From positions 1-25,550 of the forward strand of contig JAITFL010000173.1 in NCBI GenBank assembly GCA_031281385.1: a stretch of DNA of 25,550 nucleotides. Reading direction: 5' to 3'. The notes below the pieces were generated by a model. That model searched no databases. It was not told where the DNA came from and worked only from the letters and a program-made list of their open reading frames with translations. Source of the stretch: Holophagales bacterium. Lineage in GTDB: Bacteria > Acidobacteriota > Holophagae > Holophagales > Holophagaceae. Shown piece by piece: positions 1 to 9,197 of this stretch (position 1 is the first letter of the stretch; every line of letters starts with the position of its first letter). The position numbers and the translations under genes are program-made.

Positions 1-135
1 CCGCGGCCAAGAAGCCTGTGGCGAAGAAGGCCCCAGTAAAGAAGACCGCGGCCAAGAAGCCTGTGGCGAAGAAGGCCCCAGTAAAGAAGACCGCGGCCAA
101 GAAGCCTGTGGCGAAGAAGGCCCCAGTAAAGAAGA
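1..135. repeat. 45-bp coding minisatellite, three identical copies
   Basis: Three consecutive 45-bp units, each starting ccgcggccaagaag, are identical base for base at 1-45, 46-90 and 91-135. A fourth, diverged unit follows. The array probably starts before the window. It encodes the 15-residue lysine-rich repeat, so unit gain or loss stays in frame. Confidence 0.9.
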
Positions 136-227
136 CTGTGGCCAAGAAGCCCGCCGCTAAGAAAGTGGTCAAGAAAGCCTTGACCGCCAAGAAGCCCGCC
201 GCCAAAAAAGCCGGCTGCAAGAAGTAA
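3..227 (+). CDS. Lysine-rich histone H1-like repeat protein (3' part)
   Basis: This is the C-terminal part of a protein open at the left edge of the window; the reading frame continues upstream, so no start can be given. The visible 74 residues are almost entirely Lys, Ala, Pro, Val and Thr in a 15-residue repeat, KKAPVKKTAAKKPVA, and the chain ends in AGCKK. Such tails are found in bacterial histone-H1-like, nucleoid-associated proteins that bind DNA non-specifically through their charge. At the DNA level the first three repeats (1-45, 46-90, 91-135) are identical, while the later part is degenerate. The fold cannot be judged because the N-terminus is missing; a lysine-rich tail on another protein, for example a ribosomal or DNA-binding protein, is also possible. 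Confidence 0.75.
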   Translation, partial: AAKKPVAKKAPVKKTAAKKPVAKKAPVKKTAAKKPVAKKAPVKKTVAKKPAAKKVVKKALTAKKPAAKKAGCKK

Positions 228-252
228 CAAATTAGGACTTTTGCCGCATCCG

Positions 253-281
253 GCCGCTCTCCAACACGTTGGCGGGGCGGC
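253..281. terminator. Stem-loop between the lysine-rich gene and enolase
   Basis: GCCGC (253-257) pairs with GCGGC (277-281), and CCAA (261-264) pairs with TTGG (269-272) around a CACG loop. There is no T-tract, so it is at best a weak or factor-assisted terminator of the lysine-rich gene. Confidence 0.35.
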
Positions 282-305
282 TGGGTGAACCCCATCACCA
301 CATAA

Positions 306-1607
<1,302 letters not shown>

Positions 1608-1608
1608 C

Positions 1609-1920
1609 ATGAACCTAGCTTGGCTCCTAAAATCCAGCACGATATGGATGGCCCTCATGGTCTCCGGCACTGTCACAGCGTCCGTGCTGTTGTTCAGCGG
1701 GGGCGGTCTGCCGTCCCTGCGGAAGCGCCAAGCGGAACTGATGAGCCACAAGACAAGCCTCTATTCGCTGTCCAAGCACAATAGGGCCATCGAAACCGAA
1801 CTGCGCCGTTTGAGCGACAAGGACCCCGAACTGATGGAAGCCCTTGTCCGCCGCCTTGGCTACGACAGGCCCGGCGAAAAGGTGTACGTCTTCGGCGACC
1901 CAACGGCTCCGCGCCAATAG
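1609..1920 (+). CDS. Septum formation initiator family protein (FtsB/DivIC-like)
   Basis: A 103-residue protein with a short cytoplasmic N-terminus, one hydrophobic segment (about residues 11-30), a helical, coiled-coil-prone region (about 36-75) and the family's C-terminal pattern RRLGYDRPGEKVYVF. FtsB/DivIC proteins are bitopic inner-membrane proteins that join FtsL and FtsQ in the divisome and help activate septal peptidoglycan synthesis. The gene starts one base after the enolase stop, and an eno-ftsB neighbourhood is a familiar arrangement in bacteria. The length is normal for the family. FtsB and DivIC cannot be told apart from sequence alone, so no symbol is given. Confidence 0.88.
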   Translation: MNLAWLLKSSTIWMALMVSGTVTASVLLFSGGGLPSLRKRQAELMSHKTSLYSLSKHNRAIETELRRLSDKDPELMEALVRRLGYDRPGEKVYVFGDPTAPRQ

Positions 1921-1935
1921 CGCAAAAAAATTAAA

Positions 1936-2733
1936 ATGCTCACACTGGCCTCGGCTTCAGGCAACGTATTTTTGTATGCTTGGAAGGCGGGGCCGGGGGA
2001 AGCGTACTTTGATGGTTCTGCTTGGGCCAAGAGGCTTTGCCCAAGGGGGCACGGCTTTGGGGCCGATGGGCTATTTCTTATGGATGCCCCCCAAAAGGGC
2101 GCGGTCTGGGCTATAGAGCACTGGGATCCGGATGGCTCAAGGTCTTTTTGCTCCAATGGGACTAGGGCCGCAGGTGCGCTGCTGCCCCCAGATTTCCAAG
2201 GGGAGCTAGAAGTCTGCTCGTCTGGGGAGTACGCGGTGCTGGATAGGCGCGAACTGGAAGTGGGGTTGCGCCTGCCCGAAGGGGCTGACTACCGCCTGAT
2301 GGACGCGCCGCCAGAGTTGCAGTTCCCGGCAGCGTACGGTTGGACGGGTACGCCGCAGCTAGTGCTGTTGGTGCCGGACGTTGAGTCCATAGACCTTTCC
2401 ACATTCGCCCCGCCCCTGCGCTTTCACCAGGGCTTACCTTGCGGCGCCAACGTCAGCATCTTGCAGGTCTTGTCACCAGGCCATGCAAAGATAAGGACTT
2501 GGGAGAGGGGCGTAGAGGGCGAGACCCAATGCTGCGGCCAAGGTGCCGCCGCCGCCGCCGCCTGGCTTGCCGAGCGGACGGGCCAAAGGGCATGGGACAT
2601 TCAGCCAAGGGGCATGGACGCGGTTAGCGTGGAAGTCGGCGCCATAGAAGACCGCCACTGGAAGGAACTTTGGCTGAAGGGCCCAGTCAGGGTGCTTGGG
2701 GAGATAGAACTTGGGCCATCACTGCGGCTGTGA
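1936..2733 (+). CDS. dapF: Diaminopimelate epimerase, divergent
   Basis: DapF converts LL- to meso-diaminopimelate for lysine and peptidoglycan, using two cysteines as acid and base. At 265 residues the protein is near normal length. Family landmarks are GN at 9-10, GFGADGL (40-46), PDGSRSFCSNGTR (65-77, with C72 as the first catalytic Cys), ANVSILQV (171-178) and RTWERGVEGETQCCGQGA (187-204, with C200 as the likely second catalytic Cys). It departs from the family at GTPQLV (138-143), where most DapF have a GNPH-V segment with a His, and at CSNG instead of CGNG. Both cysteines are kept, so activity is plausible. The start lies 15 bases after the preceding gene, consistent with one operon. 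An isomerase of another substrate in the same fold is the alternative. Confidence 0.85.
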   Translation: MLTLASASGNVFLYAWKAGPGEAYFDGSAWAKRLCPRGHGFGADGLFLMDAPQKGAVWAIEHWDPDGSRSFCSNGTRAAGALLPPDFQGELEVCSSGEYAVLDRRELEVGLRLPEGADYRLMDAPPELQFPAAYGWTGTPQLVLLVPDVESIDLSTFAPPLRFHQGLPCGANVSILQVLSPGHAKIRTWERGVEGETQCCGQGAAAAAAWLAERTGQRAWDIQPRGMDAVSVEVGAIEDRHWKELWLKGPVRVLGEIELGPSLRL

Positions 2734-2849
2734 CGTTGTTTCTGCCAGCTCAACTAAAAAAAGCACGGGCGAAACCAGTCACCAATGCTTCAAACCTGAA
2801 ATGCGGTATCATTACCTATTACTGGCGCAGCCGCAAGAAAGGTCAACAA

Positions 2850-3839
2850 GTGCCGCAGATGCAGATGCTGATCGAAGAAGAGTCCTTGCAGGAACAACAA
2901 GAGGGCAAGAAAATTGCCGATGAGTTTGGCGATGGGGCGGAAATTGTCTTTTTGCATGGCGACTCCTTAGACAGCATGAGAAAATGCCCGCAGGGTTTTG
3001 CAACGCTGATCATTACATCGCCACCTTACAACATCGGCAAAGAATATGAAACCCAGACGAACCTAGAAAAGTATCTAAACAGGCTCGAACCCATCATAGA
3101 GCAACTGATTCGCGTATTGGCCCCCAACGGTTCGCTTTGCTGGCAGGTTGGGAACTATGTGGAAAACAAAGAGATTTTCCCGCTGGATGCATATTTCTAC
3201 ACAATTTTCAAAAAATGCGGACTCAAGCTGAGGAACCGCATAGTGTGGACATTCGACCACGGCCTGCACTGCTCGGCACGTTTTTCTGGCCGCTACGAAA
3301 CGCTGCTTTGGTTCACAAAGGGCGATGACTATGTTTTCAACCTCGACCCTGTGCGGGTGCCATCCAAATATCCAGGCAAAACCCACTTCAAGCCAGGCCC
3401 CAAATATGGGCTTCCCTCCGGTAATCCTTTGGGGAAGAATCCGAGCGACGTATGGAATTTGTTGGTGCACGAATGGGAGACGGGGCTATGGAACATCCCA
3501 AACGTCAAAGCCAACCATCCAGAAAAGACGCTGCATCCTTGCCAATTCCCCATCGAGCTAGTAGAGCGCTGCGTCTTGGCCTTGACAAACGAAGGCGACT
3601 GGGTGTTGGATCCATTCAGCGGAGTGGGTTCGGCCATGCTGGCGGCTGCCAAGCTAAGTCGGAAAGCCATAGGGTGCGAGCGCGAAGCCAAATACATAGA
3701 GGAAGCAAAGAAGCGGATGGATATGCTCTTTTCAGGGAAGTTGCCATACCGTCCGCTGGGGAAGCCCGTCTATCAGCCGACGGGCCGTGAAAAGGTGTCG
3801 CAAGTGCCTGCATTGTGGCTGGAAACAGAGGGGAAGTGA
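2850..3839 (+). CDS. Type II DNA N4-cytosine methyltransferase (beta class)
   Basis: The modification enzyme of a restriction-modification pair: it transfers a methyl group from S-adenosylmethionine to the exocyclic N4 of cytosine at the target site. The catalytic motif TSPPY (about residues 56-60) comes first and the AdoMet-binding motif DPFSGVGS comes near the C-terminus, which is the beta-class order; SPPY is typical of N4-cytosine enzymes. The frame is open upstream into dapF. I chose the GTG at 2850 because AAAGG lies seven bases before it, giving 329 residues; the ATG codons at 2859 and 2865 are alternatives. The next gene is a BglII-like endonuclease, and M.BglII is itself an N4-cytosine enzyme. 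The start is the least certain part. Confidence 0.9.
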   Translation: MPQMQMLIEEESLQEQQEGKKIADEFGDGAEIVFLHGDSLDSMRKCPQGFATLIITSPPYNIGKEYETQTNLEKYLNRLEPIIEQLIRVLAPNGSLCWQVGNYVENKEIFPLDAYFYTIFKKCGLKLRNRIVWTFDHGLHCSARFSGRYETLLWFTKGDDYVFNLDPVRVPSKYPGKTHFKPGPKYGLPSGNPLGKNPSDVWNLLVHEWETGLWNIPNVKANHPEKTLHPCQFPIELVERCVLALTNEGDWVLDPFSGVGSAMLAAAKLSRKAIGCEREAKYIEEAKKRMDMLFSGKLPYRPLGKPVYQPTGREKVSQVPALWLETEGK

Positions 3840-3862
3840 AATAAACAGAGGGGAAGTGAAAT
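3823..3862. repeat. 20-bp tandem duplication carrying the endonuclease ribosome-binding site
   Basis: AAACAGAGGGGAAGTGAAAT occurs twice head to tail (3823-3842 and 3843-3862). The first copy contains the TGA stop of the methyltransferase; the second supplies GAGGGGAAGTGAA directly before the ATG of the endonuclease at 3861. The duplication therefore separates what could earlier have been an overlapping or abutting stop and start and leaves two Shine-Dalgarno sequences. Confidence 0.9.
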
Positions 3863-4430
3863 GAAAATAGTAGGTGAATACTCTTTTAATAGTGGCAAAG
3901 AGGCAGTCCATCATCGCTATCCAAAATTGCTGGTAGAAATACGCGACATCATCAAGTCTGTTGATGCGTATGAACATAAAACAAAAAAGAGCAAAGAAAA
4001 AACCATGTCGGGGAAATTTTTTTTTGCGCCAACAGCACTTAATAAAGCCATAAAAAAATTGTTTCTAGAAAAAGAATGGATGCCTGTCCGCGAAAAATGC
4101 GAATATCCCACACAGTTCTATGTGAAAGACTACAAGCCAAAACCACTCCACAAAGGGGCATTTCGTGAAATGGATTTCGTCAAACAGAAACTGGGAGTCG
4201 AAGTGCAATTTGGCAAGTATTCATTCATGGTTTACAATGTAGCCGCCAAAATGACCATCTTCAAAAATCTGGGCCACATAGATACCGGAATAGAGATCGT
4301 CCCAGTGAAAGCCCTTGCAGATGAAATGAGCAGTGGGGTAAGTTATTTCGAGCAATTTGTGTGGGATTTAGAACATCGCGGGACATCAAATATTGATGTG
4401 CCAGTTCTAGTAATTGGCATAGATGTATAA
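3861..4430 (+). CDS. BglII-like type II restriction endonuclease
   Basis: A 189-residue protein that I recognise as a relative of BglII, a PD-(D/E)xK-fold enzyme that cuts both strands at AGATCT. The segment MDFVKQKLGVEVQFGKYSF (104-122) keeps the BglII spacing exactly: D105, E114 and Q116 correspond to D84, E93 and Q95, and N61 lies where BglII has N69. BglII itself is longer (about 223 residues); this one lacks the extended C-terminal part. It follows the methyltransferase with its own strong GAGGGGAAG site. Base composition is visibly more AT-rich than the flanking genes, with A-runs and AAA/ATA codons, which suggests acquisition by transfer. Recognition is probably a GATC-centred hexamer, either AGATCT or the relaxed RGATCY of BstYI; this is inference from the family. 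Confidence 0.85.
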   Translation: MKIVGEYSFNSGKEAVHHRYPKLLVEIRDIIKSVDAYEHKTKKSKEKTMSGKFFFAPTALNKAIKKLFLEKEWMPVREKCEYPTQFYVKDYKPKPLHKGAFREMDFVKQKLGVEVQFGKYSFMVYNVAAKMTIFKNLGHIDTGIEIVPVKALADEMSSGVSYFEQFVWDLEHRGTSNIDVPVLVIGIDV

Positions 4431-4562
4431 TTTTCATTGATACAATAATGAAGTTCTTGGGTTGCCTACCATATCGTCTTAAATTCCAACTAATAAATCT
4501 CGCATTTGATGCGAAGGTTTTGCAAGTGCCTCAACTGTCAACCGGTTTATCGAGAAGCCCAG

Positions 4563-6029
4563 ATGACTAACCCTACGCCCCCCCATCCGCTGCTCGTCCA
4601 ACTGTTCAGAGAGGCGCTTACAAACCAACTGCATGGGGACAAGGGCTTGGCCTTGGTGGCCTACAAGCGCATACAGGCCCGCTTTCCAGACTTTATGGAC
4701 GCTTGGGCAAATGCCTCCACGATCCTCTGGGAGATGGGGCGCTACACTGAAGCGCTAGAAATGGCGCACCGTGCGGTGGAGCTAGGGCCTGAAAGCCCAG
4801 AAGCCCTATGTGCGCTTGCGAACGCCCAGCAATCCTTGGGGGACATAGGCGGGGCGGAAATAAATTTCCAAAAGGCCATTCAGCGCAACCCAGCCCACGT
4901 TACCGCGCTGACCAACTTGGCCGGGATATATAACCGCAATGGTAATTTTGCCGCCGCGCTTTCACTTGACGACAGGGCCATCCAGGCGCAGCCCTCCCGT
5001 TCAGAGCTATGGGGCAACAGGGGCCACACAAAGATGAGGGCCCTGGACTTGGCGGGGGCCGAGGGCGACCTGCGCCGCGCGCTGGAGTTGGACGGAAGGA
5101 ACGCCTTGGCAAGGTGGAACCTCGCATACATCCAGTTACTCCAGCGCCGCTACAAAGATGCTTGGCCGAACTTTGGGGCCAGAAAGGAACTGGGCGAATG
5201 GTCGGGCAACAAGAAGAATTTTGGTAAGCCGCATTGGCGGGGCGAGCCGCTGGAAGGGCACACACTGCTGGTTTATTCAGAGCAGGGTTTTGGCGACACC
5301 ATACAGTTCGCCCGATTTGTGCCAAAGATAAAAGATTTTGGCGGTCGGGCCGCTCTCGTGGTGCCAAGGCCGCTTTTCAGGCTGCTGTCGCATTGCCCAT
5401 ATATAGAATGTCTGTTGGAAGAAGGCGCGCCTCTGCCGGAATTTGATTTTGTGGCGCCGCTCATGGAACTTCCGTCTATTTTGGATTTGGGCGAAGGCGA
5501 CTTTGCCCCGCTGCCGCCACCCAACTTGCCGCCTGGCCCAGAAATACCCGAAATTGATGGGCCTGAAAGAGCGCACAAATTCAAGGTGGGCCTAGCTTGG
5601 GCCGGCAGCCCGATACACAGCAACGACAGGCTGCGGAGCATGGACGCAAAGTTGTTGGATGGGCTGGCCGACGTGTCCAGTGCTTCCAAGGATATAGCTT
5701 GGTACGGCCTGCAAAAACTGCCATCGTCGTCGCCCCCGGCGCTGCCCGGCTTCGCAGACCTGTCCCCATACATGGGCGATTTTTTAGACACAGCCCAAAT
5801 ACTGAAAAAACTGGACTTAGTGATTGCGGTTGACACATCCGTGGTGCATTTGGCGGGCCTGCTGGGCCGCCCCTGCATCGTGCTTTTGGCGTTCATGCCT
5901 GATTGGCGCTGGGGATTGGACGACCCCGCCACGCCTTGGTACCCCTCCCTGAAACTTGTCAGGCAGCCATCACACGGCGACTGGAAGGGGGCCGTAGAAA
6001 TGTTAAAAGATAAGGTGGCCAGCGGGTAG
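4563..6029 (+). CDS. TPR protein with glycosyltransferase-family-9-like C-terminal domain
   Basis: A 488-residue protein with two halves. Residues from about 20 to 210 form four to five tetratricopeptide repeats (A-W/L...A...G..Y-A pattern, e.g. WANASTILWEMGRYTEALEM). The second half carries the ADP-heptose/O-GlcNAc-transferase-like pattern: YSEQGFGDTIQFARF, then VGLAWAGSP-H-NDR-RS and VDTSVVHLAGLLGRP followed by PDWRWG and PWYPS. Such proteins are common and largely uncharacterised; roles in protein or surface-polysaccharide glycosylation are proposed. The ATG at 4563 follows GAGAAG; an upstream in-frame TTG/ATG pair at 4506/4509 would add a Cys-rich 19-residue stretch without a good ribosome-binding site. 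It is monocistronic, between the R-M pair and parA. Confidence 0.85.
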   Translation: MTNPTPPHPLLVQLFREALTNQLHGDKGLALVAYKRIQARFPDFMDAWANASTILWEMGRYTEALEMAHRAVELGPESPEALCALANAQQSLGDIGGAEINFQKAIQRNPAHVTALTNLAGIYNRNGNFAAALSLDDRAIQAQPSRSELWGNRGHTKMRALDLAGAEGDLRRALELDGRNALARWNLAYIQLLQRRYKDAWPNFGARKELGEWSGNKKNFGKPHWRGEPLEGHTLLVYSEQGFGDTIQFARFVPKIKDFGGRAALVVPRPLFRLLSHCPYIECLLEEGAPLPEFDFVAPLMELPSILDLGEGDFAPLPPPNLPPGPEIPEIDGPERAHKFKVGLAWAGSPIHSNDRLRSMDAKLLDGLADVSSASKDIAWYGLQKLPSSSPPALPGFADLSPYMGDFLDTAQILKKLDLVIAVDTSVVHLAGLLGRPCIVLLAFMPDWRWGLDDPATPWYPSLKLVRQPSHGDWKGAVEMLKDKVASG

Positions 6030-6094
6030 GACTAAAAATTGCATATATACGCCCAGGGCTCATTTTTTTGCCACGCCAGCGGTGCCCTGTTTCC

Positions 6095-6123
6095 GTGGAA
6101 CGTGTTAAATTGAAATGTTCCAC
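6095..6123. promoter_or_regulatory. parS-like inverted repeat upstream of parA
   Basis: GTGGAAC (6095-6101) and GTTCCAC (6117-6123) form a perfect 7-bp inverted repeat 57 bases before the parA start. TGTTCCAC and GTGGAACA are the two halves of a canonical parS palindrome, but here they are in the opposite order and spaced by 15 bases. It could be a diverged ParB-binding or autoregulatory site, or simply a hairpin in the leader. Confidence 0.4.
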
Positions 6124-6179
6124 AGAAAATGTGCGATGCCTGAAACCACGTTAGACAAAAATGGAATCGAGAGACTAGC

Positions 6180-6962
6180 ATGCCTGCCAAAATTGTGGCC
6201 CTAGCCAACCAGAAGGGGGGAGTGGGCAAGACCACCTCCGCCATCAACATAGCAGCCTCTTTGGCGATGATGGAAAAATTGGTACTCCTGATAGACTTTG
6301 ACCCCCAAGGGCACAGCACCACGGGCCTAGGCTTCCCCAAGCCAAGCCAAGATTCGGGTTCGTACGCGCTGATGAAGGGTGCGCCGATCGAATCGCTTAT
6401 ATTGACCACCGAAGTCCCGATGCTTCAGGTCATACCGGCGGGCAAGGACTTGGCCCAGTTGGAGTTTGAGCTATTCGAGTTGCCGCAGCTGCAAGAGCTT
6501 CGCATGGCCATGCAGCCGATAGTTGACCGCTACGATTTTATTTTGATTGATTCGCCTCCGGCGCTTGGGATGATTACGCTGAACGCCCTCACCGCCGCTG
6601 ATGAAGTGATAGTGCCTATGCCATGCGAATTTTTCGCAATGGACGGGTTGGCCGAGCTCGTGGAGACAATCCGCCGCATCCAGCGCGGCTCCAACCCCAA
6701 ATTGGTGTTAGGCGGAATCCTGCTGACTATGGCAGAAGAGCGCACCAACTTGGGGGCCGCAGTGGCGGCCGATGTCAGGCAGGCGTTCCCCGGAAAAGTA
6801 TTTCAAACGTGCATCCCGCGCAACATTCGGCTGGCCGAAGCCCCCAGCCATGGGAAACCAGTGGCCTTCTACGACTTGAAATCCAAAGGGGCAACGGCGT
6901 ACCTGAACCTTGCAAAGGAGTGGCTGGGAATGGAGTTCGCGGTTTCTAAGGATTCGTTATGA
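6180..6962 (+). CDS. parA: Chromosome-partitioning ATPase ParA/Soj
   Basis: A 260-residue deviant-Walker-A ATPase that works with ParB and parS to move replicated origins apart; it dimerises on the nucleoid with ATP and is released when ParB stimulates hydrolysis. The P-loop KGGVGKTT (12-19) with the signature first lysine, the switch segment DFDPQGHSTTGLG and the Walker-B segment ILIDSPPALG are all present. It lacks the N-terminal HTH of plasmid P1-type ParA, so it is of the chromosomal Soj type. The stop overlaps the parB start as ATGA, indicating translational coupling. Confidence 0.96.
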   Translation: MPAKIVALANQKGGVGKTTSAINIAASLAMMEKLVLLIDFDPQGHSTTGLGFPKPSQDSGSYALMKGAPIESLILTTEVPMLQVIPAGKDLAQLEFELFELPQLQELRMAMQPIVDRYDFILIDSPPALGMITLNALTAADEVIVPMPCEFFAMDGLAELVETIRRIQRGSNPKLVLGGILLTMAEERTNLGAAVAADVRQAFPGKVFQTCIPRNIRLAEAPSHGKPVAFYDLKSKGATAYLNLAKEWLGMEFAVSKDSL

Positions 6963-7819
6963 CAAATAAGCGCCCCGCCTTGGGCCGAGGGCTGACCTCT
7001 TTGATGAGCCAGCATTCGCAGGATGAGCCAGCAAGCAGTGAAATCCCAGTGGGTTCCATAGTCCCCAACAGGCACCAGCCCAGGATGAAGTTTGACGAAG
7101 AGGCGTTGGACAGCCTGGCCTCCAGCCTCAAGCAGCATGGCATGGTTCAGCCCATCGTTGTCAGAAAGGTCGGCGAGCGCTTTGAAATAATAGCCGGCGA
7201 GCGAAGGTGGAGGGCGGCCAAAAAGATAGGCTTCTCAACAGTGCCGGTGGTGGTCAAGGAAATCCCCGACGATCGCCTGTTGGAATTTGCCATAGTCGAA
7301 AACATCCAGCGCCAAGAGCTGAACCCCATAGAAGAAGCAAAGGCGTATTTTCAGTTGGGAGAGCTGCTGCGCCTTACGCAGGAGCAAGTGGCAGACCGCG
7401 TTGGCAAAAGCCGCCCGCAGGTGGCGAATACGCTGCGCTTGCTTAGGCTGCCCAACGATTTGCAGGGGCTGGTGGCCTCAGAGCATCTATCTGCGGGCCA
7501 CGCGAAAGTCCTCTTGGGCTTGGACGACCACCAGCAGCAGAGGGCGCTTGCCCACGAGTCCATTGAAAAGCAACTGAGCGTCCGCGCCTTGGAAAACCGC
7601 ATCAAGCATCTAGTCACCGCCAAAAGTACCAAGGCAAAGAAAAAGCATCCTCAAGAAGTATTCATAAAGCATGCAGCGGAAGAGCTCACCCAGACTTGGG
7701 CGACAAGGGTGGAGATAAAGCCCAAGGGCAAGGGCGGCTCTGTGGTGTTTCATTTTGCGGACGAGGCGGAGCTTGACAGGCTGTTTGAAAGCCTCAAATC
7801 GGGGCCCGGCAAGGCATAG
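6959..7819 (+). CDS. parB: Chromosome-partitioning CTPase/DNA-binding protein ParB/Spo0J
   Basis: ParB binds parS, uses CTP to form a sliding clamp and loads SMC and ParA at the origin region. In the 286 residues one sees a short N-terminal RPALGRGLTSLM peptide (5-16, the usual ParA-stimulating segment), the CTP-binding GERRWRAA box (80-87), the ENIQRQELNPIEEA segment (114-127), a helix-turn-helix (about 138-162, LTQEQVADRVGKSRPQVANTLRLL) and a C-terminal dimerisation domain (about 235-284). Length is normal. The start overlaps parA by four bases, and folC follows after eight bases. Confidence 0.96.
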   Translation: MTNKRPALGRGLTSLMSQHSQDEPASSEIPVGSIVPNRHQPRMKFDEEALDSLASSLKQHGMVQPIVVRKVGERFEIIAGERRWRAAKKIGFSTVPVVVKEIPDDRLLEFAIVENIQRQELNPIEEAKAYFQLGELLRLTQEQVADRVGKSRPQVANTLRLLRLPNDLQGLVASEHLSAGHAKVLLGLDDHQQQRALAHESIEKQLSVRALENRIKHLVTAKSTKAKKKHPQEVFIKHAAEELTQTWATRVEIKPKGKGGSVVFHFADEAELDRLFESLKSGPGKA

Positions 7820-7827
7820 GGGACAGC

Positions 7828-9084
7828 GTGTCAGCCACCCACAGCCCATCCGAAGCGCTCGCAGTGCTTGAATCCCGCGGGCATTGGGGTATAAAGAAGG
7901 GTTTAGAAAACATACGCGGGATGTTGGCAGAAATGGGGAACCCAGAATCCTCATACCCCGCGCTGTTGATAGCCGGAACCAATGGAAAAGGCTCTACGGG
8001 TGCCTTTCTGGCCCATGCACTAAAGACCGCAGGGAAAAAAGTTGGCTGGACAACATCGCCGCACTTGGTGTCGCCGTCGGAGAGGATATGGATAGACGGC
8101 CAGTGCATCAGCGAAAAATATTTGGGGGAGCTATTGGCCCGTGCGCTGGGCGCGGAATGTGCCTGCGGGGCGAAGGCGACCTATTTTGAACTGATGATTG
8201 CTTCCGCGTTGCAAGCATTCAAAGAATCATCCGTTGACGTCGCCGTTGTCGAGGTGGGCCTTGGCGGACGCTGGGACAGCACCAACGCGCTGGATCCAAT
8301 ATTGACTGTTTTGACCAACGTCGCCTTTGACCACACCGCCCACTTGGGCAACACACTGGAAGCCATAGCGAGGGAAAAACTTTGCACGGCACGAGATGGC
8401 CGCACCCTAGTAATTGGCCCTGGGCTTGACCCTAGCTGGCTGGAGCCACTTTGCGAATGCAGGCCCATTATCGTGCCTTCAAAGATTCCTGATGCAGAAA
8501 TTTTTTGGGACTACAGCCTAGTCTGCGGCCATCTGATAAACTTGGCCGGCGAGCACCAAGTACGCAACCTAGCAACGGCCATGACCGCCATAGACGCGCT
8601 GCAGGGCCTTGGTTGGGGGTTGAATTCTGATGCAATTTTTTCAGGGTTCTCCAATGCCACTTGGCCTGGCCGCCTCTGGCCGGTGCCGGGACTGAAGGGA
8701 GTGATCTTCGATGGCGCCCACAACGCGCAAGGGGCCAAAGCTCTGGCCTCGCACATGCTCAAGTTCGGGGTTAGCGCCCACATAATTTTTTGCGCCATGT
8801 CCGACAAGGATATAGTGAGCATGGCGCGTGAGTTGGCCGCTACAGGACCGCTTAGTGTCACGGTCGCCCAAGTTGATGGCACCGAGGATGCAAAATTCTC
8901 TAGGTGTTCTTCCGTTGAAGCCATGCAGCGGGTTTGGCAAAACGTAGGCTATGGCGAGCCGCAAGCGCTGACCCTTGAGGCGATTGCCGCTAAACTTCGC
9001 CAAAATAATGCCGATACAATCCTTGTCACTGGCTCTCTGTATTTTTTGGGCCACCTGATGAAAGAGCTGAACATTGCTATCTAA
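7828..9084 (+). CDS. folC: Bifunctional folylpolyglutamate synthase/dihydrofolate synthase
   Basis: FolC adds glutamate to dihydropteroate and then to tetrahydrofolates, an ATP-dependent Mur-ligase-type reaction in the cytoplasm. The 418 residues show the P-loop AGTNGKGST (49-57), the substrate segment TSPHLVSPSERI, the family box EVGLGGRWDSTN, TNVAFDHTAHLGNT--AIAREK and the C-terminal domain segment VIFDGAHNAQGAKAL. The start is a GTG at 7828, eight bases after the parB stop. The gene ends the parAB operon, so folate metabolism is transcribed with segregation genes, a position with no obvious functional logic. Confidence 0.95.
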   Translation: MSATHSPSEALAVLESRGHWGIKKGLENIRGMLAEMGNPESSYPALLIAGTNGKGSTGAFLAHALKTAGKKVGWTTSPHLVSPSERIWIDGQCISEKYLGELLARALGAECACGAKATYFELMIASALQAFKESSVDVAVVEVGLGGRWDSTNALDPILTVLTNVAFDHTAHLGNTLEAIAREKLCTARDGRTLVIGPGLDPSWLEPLCECRPIIVPSKIPDAEIFWDYSLVCGHLINLAGEHQVRNLATAMTAIDALQGLGWGLNSDAIFSGFSNATWPGRLWPVPGLKGVIFDGAHNAQGAKALASHMLKFGVSAHIIFCAMSDKDIVSMARELAATGPLSVTVAQVDGTEDAKFSRCSSVEAMQRVWQNVGYGEPQALTLEAIAAKLRQNNADTILVTGSLYFLGHLMKELNIAI

Positions 9085-9197
9085 CCGCCCGTGTCAAATG
9101 TTCCCTTTGTCCATTGCTGATTTGTCTTTTGAAGTGCTTGCAAAGCCATTGTTCATTGCGAATAATCCATCATTCAACTCATGGAAGCCTCAACAAA

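Noticed and set aside
4506..4562. N-terminal extension of the TPR protein with CKCLNC
   Set aside because: It is suggestive of metal binding, but there is no ribosome-binding site for the upstream start, while the ATG at 4563 has GAGAAG.
5273..5932. A 219-residue minus-strand frame over the TPR gene
   Set aside because: It is antisense to the conserved glycosyltransferase-like half, and its Ser/Pro/Gly-rich composition reflects the opposite strand.
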